Made by a program: the position numbers and the translations under genes. DNA of 64,000 bases from Novosphingobium sp. (GTDB taxonomy: Bacteria; Pseudomonadota; Alphaproteobacteria; Sphingomonadales; Sphingomonadaceae): positions 62,001 through 126,000 of the forward strand of contig JACKKX010000002.1 in the NCBI GenBank assembly GCA_024236215.1, written 5' to 3'. A model generated the notes under the pieces. It was given only the letters and a program-made list of their open reading frames with translations. It was not told where the DNA came from and made no database searches. Shown here in pieces: positions 56,125 through 64,000 of the stretch. Position 1 is the stretch's first letter. The number at the start of each line of letters is the position of its first letter.

Positions 56125-56184
56125 GGTGCGGTCGGCCCATCCGGGCCGGTGTTGCAAGCCCTTCGCGGATGCGAAGGGCGTACC
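56125..56184. repeat. REP-like structured element, copy B plus an inverted partner (downstream of tmRNA gene)
   Basis: Plus-strand unit: head GGTGTTGCAAG (56148-56158), stem CCCTTCGC, loop GGAT, stem GCGAAGGG, tail CGTACCC. Immediately before it, GGCCC-ATCC-GGGCC (56134-56147) reads on the minus strand as a stem with the same GGAT loop, followed by a CGCACC tail (56125-56130). Two opposed units therefore form a composite like those of REP/BIME repeats. Confidence 0.7.
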
Positions 56185-56196
56185 CAGCAAGAACTC

Positions 56197-56439
56197 TCAG
56201 AACACCGTCTCAGGCCGCTCGGCCACGCGCCGCTCATGCTTGAGGCAATCGAGGATCTTGGCCCCGGCCATGAACACCGCGCCAGTGCAGGCCAGGAACA
56301 ACAGCTTGCCGCCGAAACCGGGGAAGCGGTGGAGATAGACCGTTCCGCGCTCAACCGCGCCCAGCGCCAGGGCATAGATGATCAGGTACGCCTCGACATC
56401 GGTTTTGATCACAAACAGGCGGCTGATCTTGCGGAGCAT
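56197..56439 (-). CDS. Small membrane protein, conserved hypothetical
   Basis: 80 residues from the ATG at 56439, which has GAGAGGG four bases upstream; the frame opens further upstream without a comparable site. Two hydrophobic segments are visible (VEAYLIIYALALGAVERG and FGGKLLFLACTGAVFMAG), with a charged C-terminus (LKHERRVAERPETVF). No named family recognised. It lies alone between the REP-like element and astB. Confidence 0.65.
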   Translation of the reverse strand: MLRKISRLFVIKTDVEAYLIIYALALGAVERGTVYLHRFPGFGGKLLFLACTGAVFMAGAKILDCLKHERRVAERPETVF

Positions 56440-56552
56440 GGTCCCTCTCAATTCCTTAACGGGAATCATCGCAACCATCATGCCAGTCGCAGATTTGTGC
56501 GCAAGGGCGTGGTTAAGGCCAATCGCAATTGTAAACCGTCCCGACAGGGAAC

Positions 56553-57803
56553 TCAGGTCAGTTCGGAGAGCCCCAGCGCATCGAGCAAAGCCGCGCGTGC
56601 GGCCGAGACCTGCGCGGCAAGGTGGGGATCACCCAGATCGGCGGGCGCGATACTCTCGGGCCAGTGCGCGGCAATCACCGCTTCGATTGCATCGGCCCTG
56701 GCCGTATCGAGCAGAAAGCGCGGATCGACCGTTGCCGGATCGGCTACAACTCGCAGCCGCAGACAGGCCGGGCCGCCGCCGTTGGCCATCGACTGGCGCA
56801 CGTCGACTGGAAGCACCCTGCGGATCGGCCCGTTGCTGGCAAGCATGCTATCGAGCCAGGCGCGGACCCGGGCATGATCCCAGGCTTCGCTGGGGATCAC
56901 CAGTGCCATCTCCCCGCCGGGCAGGGTCAGCAACTGGGCATTGAACAGGTAGGAGCGGATCGCATCCTCAAGACTGACCGCGCTGGCCGGAACGATGACG
57001 ATTTCCGCCTCGGGCAGGGCCGCGCGGATCGCGGCATAGGTGGCATCGGGATCGGCAAAGGCCAATTCGTGGGTGAACAGCACCCGTTCGTTGGCGACCG
57101 CGACCACGTCGTTGTGAAAGGCCCCGGCGGCAATCGCTGCGGGGTTCTGTTCGACGAACAGGGTGCGCGCCGGATCGAGCCCGTGCAGCCGGGCAACCGC
57201 GCGGCTGGCCTGTTCGTGCTGGCGCGCGGGAAAGGCTCCGCCGGTGGTGCCGTAAACGAAGATCTCCAGCCCCGCCGACCCGTGGCCCGAGCCCATCCGC
57301 ATGTGGTTGGCAGCGCCCTCGTCGCCGAAGCAGGGCGGCACTGCTTCATGCACCGCGAAATGGGTCGCATCGGCAAAGGCCAGCCGCAACTGGCGCAGGG
57401 TATCGGGCCATTCCTGTGAGCGGTGGGGCATGGTGACAAGGTTGGCGGCGGTCAGGTGGCAGCGTCCGTCGGCGGTATCGGGCGCGGGTGAGACCGTAGC
57501 GGCATTGGCGGTCCACATCGAGCTGGCCGACCAGGCCGCCGCCAGCAGCCGCCGGTCCTCGCTGCCATCGGCCCCGATTGCGTGCAGAAAGCGCGGGTTG
57601 GGGCGGGGCAGGGGCAGCAGAAACCCTTGCGCCAGCCCAAGGGCCAGATTGTGGCGCATCTTGGCCAGCCCCTGGAGCGCCGCTGCCCGTGGGTGCGAGA
57701 CATCGCCCGCGTTTCGTGCCGAAGCCAGATTACCCAGGCTGAGCCCGGCATAGTTGTGGCTGGGTCCGACGATCCCGTCGAAATTGATCTCGACCAGCGC
57801 CAT
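56553..57803 (-). CDS. astB: N-succinylarginine dihydrolase
   Basis: 416 residues. The N-terminus VEINFDGIVGPSHNYAGLSLGNLAS is the family signature, and HLTAANLVTMPHRSQE, GDEGAANHMRM and the C-terminal SMANGGGPACLRLRV carry the pentein-fold catalytic residues (His, Glu, Cys). Converts N-succinylarginine to N-succinylornithine, CO2 and ammonia in the arginine succinyltransferase pathway. The ATG at 57803 lies one base after the astA stop; the open frame upstream reads only as shifted astA sequence. Confidence 0.95.
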   Translation of the reverse strand: MALVEINFDGIVGPSHNYAGLSLGNLASARNAGDVSHPRAAALQGLAKMRHNLALGLAQGFLLPLPRPNPRFLHAIGADGSEDRRLLAAAWSASSMWTANAATVSPAPDTADGRCHLTAANLVTMPHRSQEWPDTLRQLRLAFADATHFAVHEAVPPCFGDEGAANHMRMGSGHGSAGLEIFVYGTTGGAFPARQHEQASRAVARLHGLDPARTLFVEQNPAAIAAGAFHNDVVAVANERVLFTHELAFADPDATYAAIRAALPEAEIVIVPASAVSLEDAIRSYLFNAQLLTLPGGEMALVIPSEAWDHARVRAWLDSMLASNGPIRRVLPVDVRQSMANGGGPACLRLRVVADPATVDPRFLLDTARADAIEAVIAAHWPESIAPADLGDPHLAAQVSAARAALLDALGLSELT

Positions 57804-57804
57804 A

Positions 57805-58824
57805 TCAGCGCCCCACGGTCCAGACCTTGTCGCCGGGCACGACGCAGATGGCTTCGGCGGCGGCGGAATTGATGGCAATTCCCTGACCGTCGGGATCCTC
57901 CACCGCCACGCCGAAGCAGCAGCGGAACCCGCCGAGCTTGCCGGTGGCGATAAGCACCTTGTCACCGCGTTCGGCCTCGATCCCGGTCAGCGCCACGTGC
58001 CGGGCATCGGCGATCGATTGCACCTTGTCGGTCCGCGCGGTCATGGTCGGGCCGCCGTCAAAAATGTCGACATAACCCTCGAAGTGGAAATTCTCAGCCT
58101 CAAGCATCCGCATCGCGGCGCGGCCCGATGGATGCGGCAGGCCGATCACCGAGCGCGCGGATTCGGGCAGCATCGCGGTATAGACCGGGTGCTTGGGCAT
58201 CAGATCGGCGATGAACTGGTTGCCGTTGATCGCGTTGAACTGATCGGCCTCCTGGAAATTCATCCCGAAGAAGCGCCCGGCGACCCCGTCCCAGAACGGC
58301 GAGCCTCCGCGCTCGTCGATCACCCCGCGCAGCTCGGCAAAGATGCGTTCGGCAAAGCGCTCGCGGTGCATGGCGATGAACAGATAGCGGCTGCGCGCCA
58401 GCAACATGCCCAGACCCCCGGCGCGCTCGGCCGGGTGAAGGAACAGCCCGCCCACCTCGCTTGCCCCGCCCAGATCGTTGACCAGATTGAGCATTTCGGC
58501 GGTAAAGACCCGGTCCAGCTCTTTGGAATGTTGGGTCAAGGTGGTCAGGCGATAGGAATAGAACGGCCAGGCGGTGCCCACCCCGGTGAAGATCTGGCAG
58601 GTTCCCCGCACATCGCCGGTCTCGGCATTTTCGAGGATCAGCACGAACAGCTCGCCCGGCTGATGCTCGCCATCGCGCGCGAAGGCGGTCGCCGAATCCG
58701 CTAGTTTGGCGCCCAGCGACTTGCGGTCGGGGGGCAGGTTGGTGAAGCCACCGCCGGTGAGCTTGGCCATTTCGTAGAGGTGCTGAAGATCGTCGGCCAC
58801 GGCAGGGCGGATGCGGAAGGTCAC
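57805..58824 (-). CDS. astA: Arginine N-succinyltransferase
   Basis: 339 residues, GNAT-like fold of the AstA family. N-terminal FRIRPAVADDLQHLYEMAKLTGGGFTNLP, EVGGLFLHPAERAGGLGMLLARSRYLF (acyl-CoA binding), and FWDGVAGRFFGMNFQEAD are characteristic. It starts arginine breakdown by succinylation with succinyl-CoA. Start GTG overlaps the stop of the M20 hydrolase gene (GTGA). First dedicated step of the pathway; one base before astB. Confidence 0.95.
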   Translation of the reverse strand: MTFRIRPAVADDLQHLYEMAKLTGGGFTNLPPDRKSLGAKLADSATAFARDGEHQPGELFVLILENAETGDVRGTCQIFTGVGTAWPFYSYRLTTLTQHSKELDRVFTAEMLNLVNDLGGASEVGGLFLHPAERAGGLGMLLARSRYLFIAMHRERFAERIFAELRGVIDERGGSPFWDGVAGRFFGMNFQEADQFNAINGNQFIADLMPKHPVYTAMLPESARSVIGLPHPSGRAAMRMLEAENFHFEGYVDIFDGGPTMTARTDKVQSIADARHVALTGIEAERGDKVLIATGKLGGFRCCFGVAVEDPDGQGIAINSAAAEAICVVPGDKVWTVGR

Positions 58825-60032
58825 AGGGGGGCTCCGGTTGCTAGACGGTGGAGGACCAGCGCCGAAAGCCGCGCGCGCTCCTCAAGGCTGGGGACGATCA
58901 GGAACTCGTCCGATGAGTGGATCGCGCCGCCGCGCACGCCCATGGTATCGACCACCGGCACACCGCAGGCGGCGATGTTGTTGCCATCGCAAACCCCGCC
59001 GCTGGCCTTGCGGGTGATCGTCTGGCCGAGCAGCGCGGAGCAGAGCTCGACGATCCCGAACAGCTTTTCGGCGCGGGCATCGATCGGCTTGGGGGGGCGG
59101 CTGATGCCGCCGTGGAGGTGGATCGAAACTTCGTGCTCTGCTTCGTTTTTGGCGATCAACAGCTTGATTTCATGCTCGAACCGATCGGCCAGGGCAAGCT
59201 CGCGCGGGCGGATGTTGAAACGCAGCACGGCATTGTCGGGGACTACATTGTTGGCGCTTCCCCCGTCGATCCGCGCCGGATTGACCGACAGTCCCTCGCG
59301 CTCCAGCGCCTTGAGACCCAGCGCCAGCGCGGCGGCGGCGACCACGGCATTGCGGCCATCCTGCGGGTTGCGCCCGGCATGGGCCGAGCGTCCGCTGACG
59401 ATCAGGCTGTAGTTGCCGCTGCCCGCCCGCGCGCCCGCCAGCGTGCCATCGGGCAAGGCCGAGGGTTCGTAGGTCAGCGCCGCAGCCTTGCCCTGCGCCA
59501 GGCGGGCAATCAGGGCGGCGGAGGAGAGGCTGCCGGTTTCCTCGTCCGAATTGATCAGCACCTCATAGCCGATACCGGCCGCTGCCTCGCTGGCCTCGAA
59601 CGCGGTCAGCGCGGCCAGGATCACGGCGATGCCGCCTTTCATGTCGGCAACGCCGGGGCCGTTTAGCGTGGTCTCATCGAGCCAGCGCTGGTGCTGAAAG
59701 GAATGCGCGGCTGGAAACACCGTGTCCATGTGCCCGGTGAGCAGAAACCGGCGTTGCGCCTCGGGGCGAACCGAGAGAACCAGATGCATGCCACATTCGA
59801 CGGCGGTTTCCGATCCGTCCGTCGCCACCGCCGTGACCGGCGCCGGATCTTCCAGCCGGACATCGCCGGGCAGCGCGGCAAAGGCATCGGCAAGCAATCG
59901 CGCCTGCTCGGCCAGCCCGGCAAGGTTGCCGGTGCCCGTGTTGAGCGCCGACCAGACCTGAACCTGCCCCAGCATCGGGGCGGGATCGACGGCGGCCAGC
60001 ACGGCCTGTTCGGGAAGCGAAAGCTGTTGCAT
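58821..60032 (-). CDS. M20 family metallo-hydrolase in the ast operon
   Basis: 403 residues. Metal-binding and catalytic motifs of M20 peptidases: LTGHMDTVFP, GPGVADMKGGIAVI, NSDEETGSLSS (catalytic Glu-Glu), and a dimerisation domain in the middle (SGRSAHAGRNPQDGRNAV). It resembles DapE/ArgE/carboxypeptidase G2-like hydrolases. It is the first gene of the unit M20-astA-astB and coupled to astA. No astE (an M14-type succinylglutamate desuccinylase) is present. This enzyme may hydrolyse an N-succinyl amino acid in its place, which is inference from position and family chemistry. Confidence 0.85.
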   Translation of the reverse strand: MQQLSLPEQAVLAAVDPAPMLGQVQVWSALNTGTGNLAGLAEQARLLADAFAALPGDVRLEDPAPVTAVATDGSETAVECGMHLVLSVRPEAQRRFLLTGHMDTVFPAAHSFQHQRWLDETTLNGPGVADMKGGIAVILAALTAFEASEAAAGIGYEVLINSDEETGSLSSAALIARLAQGKAAALTYEPSALPDGTLAGARAGSGNYSLIVSGRSAHAGRNPQDGRNAVVAAAALALGLKALEREGLSVNPARIDGGSANNVVPDNAVLRFNIRPRELALADRFEHEIKLLIAKNEAEHEVSIHLHGGISRPPKPIDARAEKLFGIVELCSALLGQTITRKASGGVCDGNNIAACGVPVVDTMGVRGGAIHSSDEFLIVPSLEERARLSALVLHRLATGAPL

Positions 60033-60201
60033 CTGAAACCACCCCTAGCCGAGCGCGCATGGCCTTCCAACCCCCGGTTGCCCCGCCCGGTTGCCTTCGC
60101 TTCGCAACTGCGGCATAGCCCGCCGCATTCCTCCCCGGAATCGATCTTTTTTGACTGCCCGGGCGCGCACGCGGCCGTGGCTCTGAACTGTGCGAGGAAA
60201 G

Positions 60202-62262
60202 ATGAGCGAACGGGTAGAACGCGCCGGATTGCAGGTCGATGCGGCCTTGGCGGGCTTTGTCGAGGCCGAGGTTCTGGCTCCGCTGGGCAAGGATGCCGCT
60301 ATTTTCTGGAGCGGTTTTGCCGCGCTGCTCGATCGCTTCGTCCCGGTCAACCGCGCCTTGCTGGCCAAGCGCGATGCGCTTCAGGCGCAGATCGACGCCT
60401 GGCATCTGGCGCGCGCCGGAAAGCCGATCGAGATGGCCGAATACACCGCTTTTCTGGGTGAAATTGGCTACCTTGTCCCCGAACCGGCGCCCTTCGCGAT
60501 CGGCACTGCGAACGTCGATCCCGAAATCGCGACCATGGCCGGGCCGCAGCTGGTGGTGCCGGTGCTCAATGCGCGGTTCCTGCTCAACGCCGCCAATGCC
60601 CGCTGGGGCAGCCTTTATGATGCCTATTACGGCACCGATGCACTCGATGCCGCCCCGGCGCGTCCCGGCGGTTATGACGAGGCGCGCGGGGCCGCAGTGA
60701 TCGCGGCTGCGCATGCGTTCCTCGATGGCGCTGTACCCGGCTGGGAGGCCGCGCTGCGCGGTGAGGCTTGCGAACATCTGGTGGCCAGCAAGCCGGGCAG
60801 CTTCCTCTTCCGCCACAATGGGCTGCATATCGAGGTGGTGGTCGATCCGGACCATCCGGTCGGCAAGACCGATCCACTGCACATCGCCGACGTGCAGCTT
60901 GAAGCCGCGCTGACCACGATCTGCGATCTGGAAGATTCGATCGCCGCGGTCGACGGTGAGGACAAGCTGGCGGCCTATCGCAACTGGCTGGGGGTGATCC
61001 GCGGTGATCTGACCGACACATTCGACAAGGGCGGCAAGACCATGACCCGCGCGCTCAACGCCGACCGGGTGTGGGGCGATCTGGTGCTGCCGGGGCGCAG
61101 CCTTCTGTTCGTGCGCAATGTCGGCCATCTGATGACCAATCCGGCGATCCTGCTCGCCGATGGCGGCGAAGTGCCCGAAGGGATGATGGACGCGGTGATC
61201 ACCAGCGCGATTGGTGCGCATGATGTGCTGGGCAAGTGCCGGTTTGGTAACAGCCGAAGGGGCTCGGTCTACATCGTCAAGCCCAAGCAGCACGGGCCCG
61301 AGGAATGCGCCTTCACCAACGATCTGTTCGATGCGGTGGAAGACCTGCTGGGCCTTGCGCGCCACACCCTGAAAGTGGGCGTGATGGACGAGGAACGCCG
61401 CACTTCGGCCAATCTCGCCGCCTGCATACATGCGGTGAAGGATCGGATCGTGTTCATCAACACCGGTTTCCTCGATCGCACCGGGGATGAAATCCACACC
61501 TCGATGCGGGCCGGACCGATGATCCGCAAGGGCGACATGAAGAAAAGCGCCTGGATTCAAGCATATGAGAGCCGCAACGTCCAGATCGGTCTGGCCTGTG
61601 GACTTTCGGGCAAGGCCCAGATCGGCAAGGGCATGTGGGCCGCGCCCGATCTGATGGGCGAGATGATGGTCCAGAAGATCGGCCATCCCAAGGCCGGAGC
61701 AAACACCGCCTGGGTGCCTTCGCCCACTGCCGCCACGCTGCACGCGATGCATTACCACTCAGTCGATGTCTTTGCGGTTCAAAGGGAACTGGCCAGCCAG
61801 ACGACTCCTGCGCTCGCGGATCTGCTCACCGTCCCGGTCGCCCAGGGCACCAACTGGTCCGAAGAAGAAGTACGCGAAGAACTCGACAACAACGCCCAGG
61901 GGCTGCTCGGCTATGTGGTGCGCTGGATCGATCAGGGCGTGGGCTGTTCCAAGGTGCCCGACATCCAAGATGTCGGCCTGATGGAAGACCGCGCGACGCT
62001 ACGCATTTCCAGCCAGCACATGGCCAACTGGCTACTCCATGGGGTTTGCACCAAGGATCAGGTGATGGACAGCCTGCGCCGTATGGCCGCCAAGGTCGAT
62101 GCGCAGAACGCGGGCGATCCGCTCTACGAACCGCTGACCGGCAACGAGGGTGCCCCGGCGTTCCGTGCCGCAATGGATCTGGTCTTCAAGGGCGTGAAAC
62201 AGCCCAGCGGCTATACCGAACCGCTGCTTCATGCATGGCGCAGGCGCAAGAAAGGGGAGTGA
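60202..62262 (+). CDS. glcB: Malate synthase G
   Basis: 686 residues, single-chain malate synthase G. Visible are [25 protein letters not shown]-like N-terminal sequence ([15 protein letters not shown]), the acetyl-CoA/glyoxylate site region [15 protein letters not shown] with metal-binding Glu/Asp, [18 protein letters not shown], and the C-terminal domain with [16 protein letters not shown]. Condenses glyoxylate with acetyl-CoA. The ATG at 60202 follows GAGGAAAG; a GTG at 60190 is also in frame. No isocitrate lyase or glycolate oxidase genes are adjacent. Confidence 0.96.
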   Translation: MSERVERAGLQVDAALAGFVEAEVLAPLGKDAAIFWSGFAALLDRFVPVNRALLAKRDALQAQIDAWHLARAGKPIEMAEYTAFLGEIGYLVPEPAPFAIGTANVDPEIATMAGPQLVVPVLNARFLLNAANARWGSLYDAYYGTDALDAAPARPGGYDEARGAAVIAAAHAFLDGAVPGWEAALRGEACEHLVASKPGSFLFRHNGLHIEVVVDPDHPVGKTDPLHIADVQLEAALTTICDLEDSIAAVDGEDKLAAYRNWLGVIRGDLTDTFDKGGKTMTRALNADRVWGDLVLPGRSLLFVRNVGHLMTNPAILLADGGEVPEGMMDAVITSAIGAHDVLGKCRFGNSRRGSVYIVKPKQHGPEECAFTNDLFDAVEDLLGLARHTLKVGVMDEERRTSANLAACIHAVKDRIVFINTGFLDRTGDEIHTSMRAGPMIRKGDMKKSAWIQAYESRNVQIGLACGLSGKAQIGKGMWAAPDLMGEMMVQKIGHPKAGANTAWVPSPTAATLHAMHYHSVDVFAVQRELASQTTPALADLLTVPVAQGTNWSEEEVREELDNNAQGLLGYVVRWIDQGVGCSKVPDIQDVGLMEDRATLRISSQHMANWLLHGVCTKDQVMDSLRRMAAKVDAQNAGDPLYEPLTGNEGAPAFRAAMDLVFKGVKQPSGYTEPLLHAWRRRKKGE

Positions 62263-62271
62263 GCGAAAGGC

Positions 62272-63441
62272 TCACCATCCGGCGATCACAGCCTTGCGGA
62301 TCCCCCTGAAGGGAACGCCGGGCCCAAGATCGGAATTGCACAGCGCTGCAATCGTCACGTTCTTGCGGGTAAAAGTCTGCACCATCGCGCAGAACCCATA
62401 GAAGGAGCCATAATGCAGGATTGAGGGGGTAGCCTCGCTAGGCCCGGTAACAAGCAGTCCGCACGCATATTGCGTGTCGCCATAGTGGGCGTCGTCGGGC
62501 GAAAAGCGGTTGGCCCCGGACAGGCGCCCGTCGCGCAGCTTTCCGGGTGCGGTCATCAAAGACACATGGGTTTGATCGAACAGCTTACCGGATAACAACG
62601 CCGCGGGCCACCGGACCAGGTCCATGACTGTGCCGCGCATCGCGCCCGCACCGCCAGCCTGCGAGGGGTCGGCGTAGGCGGCATTGGCAAAGGGCCGGCC
62701 GGGATCACCAGTCTGCGAATAGCCTGACGCGCGCCCCGCAACGATTTGGTCGGGAGTGTCGATCGCCATACTCGACAGGTTCAGTGGACCGTACACCAGG
62801 GCTTCCATGGCCTGAGCAAGCGGGACCTTGGTGACTTGTTCGATAACCGCCCCCAGCACGATGAAATTGGCGTTGCTGTAGAGCCAAGCGGTGCCGGGAT
62901 CGAAATCGAACGGTTTGGCTTGGCTGGCGATTTCGGCTGCGAGTTCGATCTGGTCCCTGGCCTTGAATGCCTGGCTGGGCAATTCCTCGCTTTCGTCGCT
63001 GTGGAGACCGGCGGTCTGGTGCATTAGCTCCAGCGTGCTGAACGGCTTGAGTTGCTTGAAGACAGGCAGGTATTCAAACACGGGAGCGCCGAGATCGAGT
63101 TTGCCCTGCGATGCCAGCTTGATCGCCGCCGCAGCTGCAAACTGCTTGGTAATTGACCCATAACGAAAAACAGTGGTTGGGGTCACCGGGCTTGCTGTTT
63201 CCAGGTTCGCGATGCCGAAGCCGTGCGAATAATATGGAACACCAGCCCGCGCGACTGCAACTGCTGCGCCCGGGACGCCATGTTCGGCCATGCTTGCGCC
63301 GACTGCTGCGGCGATCCCTTTGGCCATCGCCGTGCTGGCTCGGGTCACGGTCCTTGCAACTGCCGGACTTGCAGCAAATGCCGCGGTTGCCGAGGCTGCA
63401 GCGCTACCAGCCAGGACGGCACGCCGGGTAACGGGTTTCAA
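62272..63441 (-). CDS. Serine hydrolase (beta-lactamase class C/esterase family), Tat-exported
   Basis: 389 residues. Twin-arginine signal (VTRRAVLAGSAAA) and class-C fold. The catalytic tetrad SITK is at residues 96-99 and the second motif Tyr188-Ser-Asn190. The third motif is probably the HYG of ILHYGSFYG near the C-terminus. These proteins are esterases, D-aminopeptidases or penicillin-binding-like hydrolases more often than true beta-lactamases. The start codon is TTG at 63441: an in-frame TGA lies three codons upstream, and GGGGTGA gives the ribosome site. Convergent with malate synthase G, nine bases apart. Confidence 0.87.
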   Translation of the reverse strand: MKPVTRRAVLAGSAAASATAAFAASPAVARTVTRASTAMAKGIAAAVGASMAEHGVPGAAVAVARAGVPYYSHGFGIANLETASPVTPTTVFRYGSITKQFAAAAAIKLASQGKLDLGAPVFEYLPVFKQLKPFSTLELMHQTAGLHSDESEELPSQAFKARDQIELAAEIASQAKPFDFDPGTAWLYSNANFIVLGAVIEQVTKVPLAQAMEALVYGPLNLSSMAIDTPDQIVAGRASGYSQTGDPGRPFANAAYADPSQAGGAGAMRGTVMDLVRWPAALLSGKLFDQTHVSLMTAPGKLRDGRLSGANRFSPDDAHYGDTQYACGLLVTGPSEATPSILHYGSFYGFCAMVQTFTRKNVTIAALCNSDLGPGVPFRGIRKAVIAGW

Positions 63442-63487
63442 TGATCTTCACCCCACCAGTACTGTTGTACCGAGTTAATACAGCGCT

Positions 63488-64000
63488 TCAGCTGGAGCGC
63501 AAGTTCATCTCTCTCGCGATCATAGCAAATTCCGCCACACTCAGCGTCTCCGCCCGGCGTACCGGGTCAATTTGCAGCCTTTCAAGCGCCTCCAGCGCCC
63601 CCGGTACGCCTTTAAGGCTCTGGCGCAGCATCTTGCGGCGCTGGCCGAAGGCGGCTTCGGTCAGGCGTTCGAGTTTTCGGGCGGAAACGCCTGCGGGCAT
63701 TTCGGCGGGGGTAACGTGGACCACGGCGCTCATCACCTTGGGGGGCGGGGTGAAGGCGCTGCGGTGGACCTTCATCGCGATCCTTGCTGCGCTGCGCCAC
63801 TGCGCCAGAACGGCCAGACGGCCATAGGCATCGCTGCCCGCTTCGGCCACGATCCGCTGCGCGACCTCGAGCTGGAACATCAGCGTCAGGCTGGCCCATT
63901 GCGGCGGCCATGCCTCACCTCCCAGCCAGCCCACGAACAAGGCGGTGCCGACATTGTAGGGCAGGTTGGCCACCACGTGGAACGGCCCCTCGATCCCGTG
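63488..64000 (-). CDS. rsmA: 16S rRNA dimethyladenosine transferase (C-terminal part)
   Basis: The last 170 codons of RsmA/KsgA, running off the window edge at the 5' side (family length about 270-280). Motif IV appears as [14 protein letters not shown], and the C-terminal helical domain includes [28 protein letters not shown] and [22 protein letters not shown]. It dimethylates two adjacent adenines in the 16S rRNA 3' hairpin using S-adenosylmethionine. Loss gives kasugamycin resistance in other bacteria. Confidence 0.95.
   Translation of the reverse strand, partial: HGIEGPFHVVANLPYNVGTALFVGWLGGEAWPPQWASLTLMFQLEVAQRIVAEAGSDAYGRLAVLAQWRSAARIAMKVHRSAFTPPPKVMSAVVHVTPAEMPAGVSARKLERLTEAAFGQRRKMLRQSLKGVPGALEALERLQIDPVRRAETLSVAEFAMIAREMNLRSS

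Noticed and set aside
59674-61758. 694-codon minus-strand open frame over malate synthase G and part of the M20 gene
   Set aside because: It is antisense to malate synthase and runs in a different frame from the M20 gene; the protein looks random.

Overview
The window is high-GC, densely packed chromosomal DNA. It most likely comes from an alphaproteobacterium of the order Sphingomonadales (a Novosphingobium- or Sphingomonas-like organism). The evidence is a circularly permuted two-piece tmRNA gene encoding the tag ANDNEALALAA, a LexA box of the alphaproteobacterial direct-repeat type (GAAC-N7-GAAC) at uvrA, large TonB-dependent receptors, and the gene family content. I see no rRNA, tRNA, CRISPR array, insertion sequence, prophage or conjugative gene.

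Layout. 1-4.3 kb: the end of an HI0933-type flavoprotein, a nitronate monooxygenase, a thiolase and an FAD-linked 2-hydroxyacid dehydrogenase. 4.4-6.9 kb: an ECF sigma factor with a membrane protein (possible anti-sigma), then an acyltransferase-3 membrane protein. 6.9-10.3 kb, minus strand: an FMN 2-hydroxyacid oxidase coupled to a ThDP enzyme (a mandelate-pathway-like pair) and a TetR regulator. 10.4-21.1 kb, plus strand: an apparent operon for catabolism of a primary, probably aromatic, amine. It holds a tryptophan-tryptophylquinone (TTQ) amine dehydrogenase (aauB-E-D-A order), two monohaem cytochromes c, a TonB-dependent receptor interrupted by an in-frame stop, an aldehyde dehydrogenase, an acyl-CoA ligase and two crotonase-family proteins. 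The implied route is amine to aldehyde to acid to acyl-CoA, with electrons passed to periplasmic cytochromes. No mauG is present.

21.1-25.0 kb: a BigR-type persulfide-response locus (ArsR regulator, rhodanese, persulfide dioxygenase, TauE/SafE exporter, FAD reductase) around a palindromic operator. 25.0-33.7 kb, minus strand: a TCA block mdh-sucD-sucA-sucB-lpd followed by PepSY and TRIC-type membrane proteins; sucC is absent. 34-35.5 kb: a small conserved protein and a SleB-type cell wall hydrolase. 35.7-40.4 kb: a cobalamin riboswitch followed by btuB-btuF-btuC-btuD. 40.4-44.7 kb: two exported metallopeptidases (M3 and M13).

45.0-47.3 kb: a surface-lipoprotein candidate with its Slam-type outer-membrane translocon. 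47.5-50.4 kb: uvrA with an SOS box. 50.4-55.5 kb: a LacI regulator, SDR, NUDIX hydrolase, two TPM-domain proteins, LemA and mscL. 55.6-56.2 kb: the tmRNA gene flanked by structured REP-like repeats. 56.2-64 kb: a small membrane protein, arginine succinyltransferase-pathway genes astA and astB with an M20 hydrolase, malate synthase G, a serine hydrolase and the 3' part of rsmA (ksgA).

The most noteworthy items are the TTQ amine dehydrogenase operon without mauG, its nonsense-interrupted receptor gene, the Slam/lipoprotein pair, the covarying REP-like hairpins beside the tmRNA gene, and a REP-like word lying in a loop of the cobalamin riboswitch.
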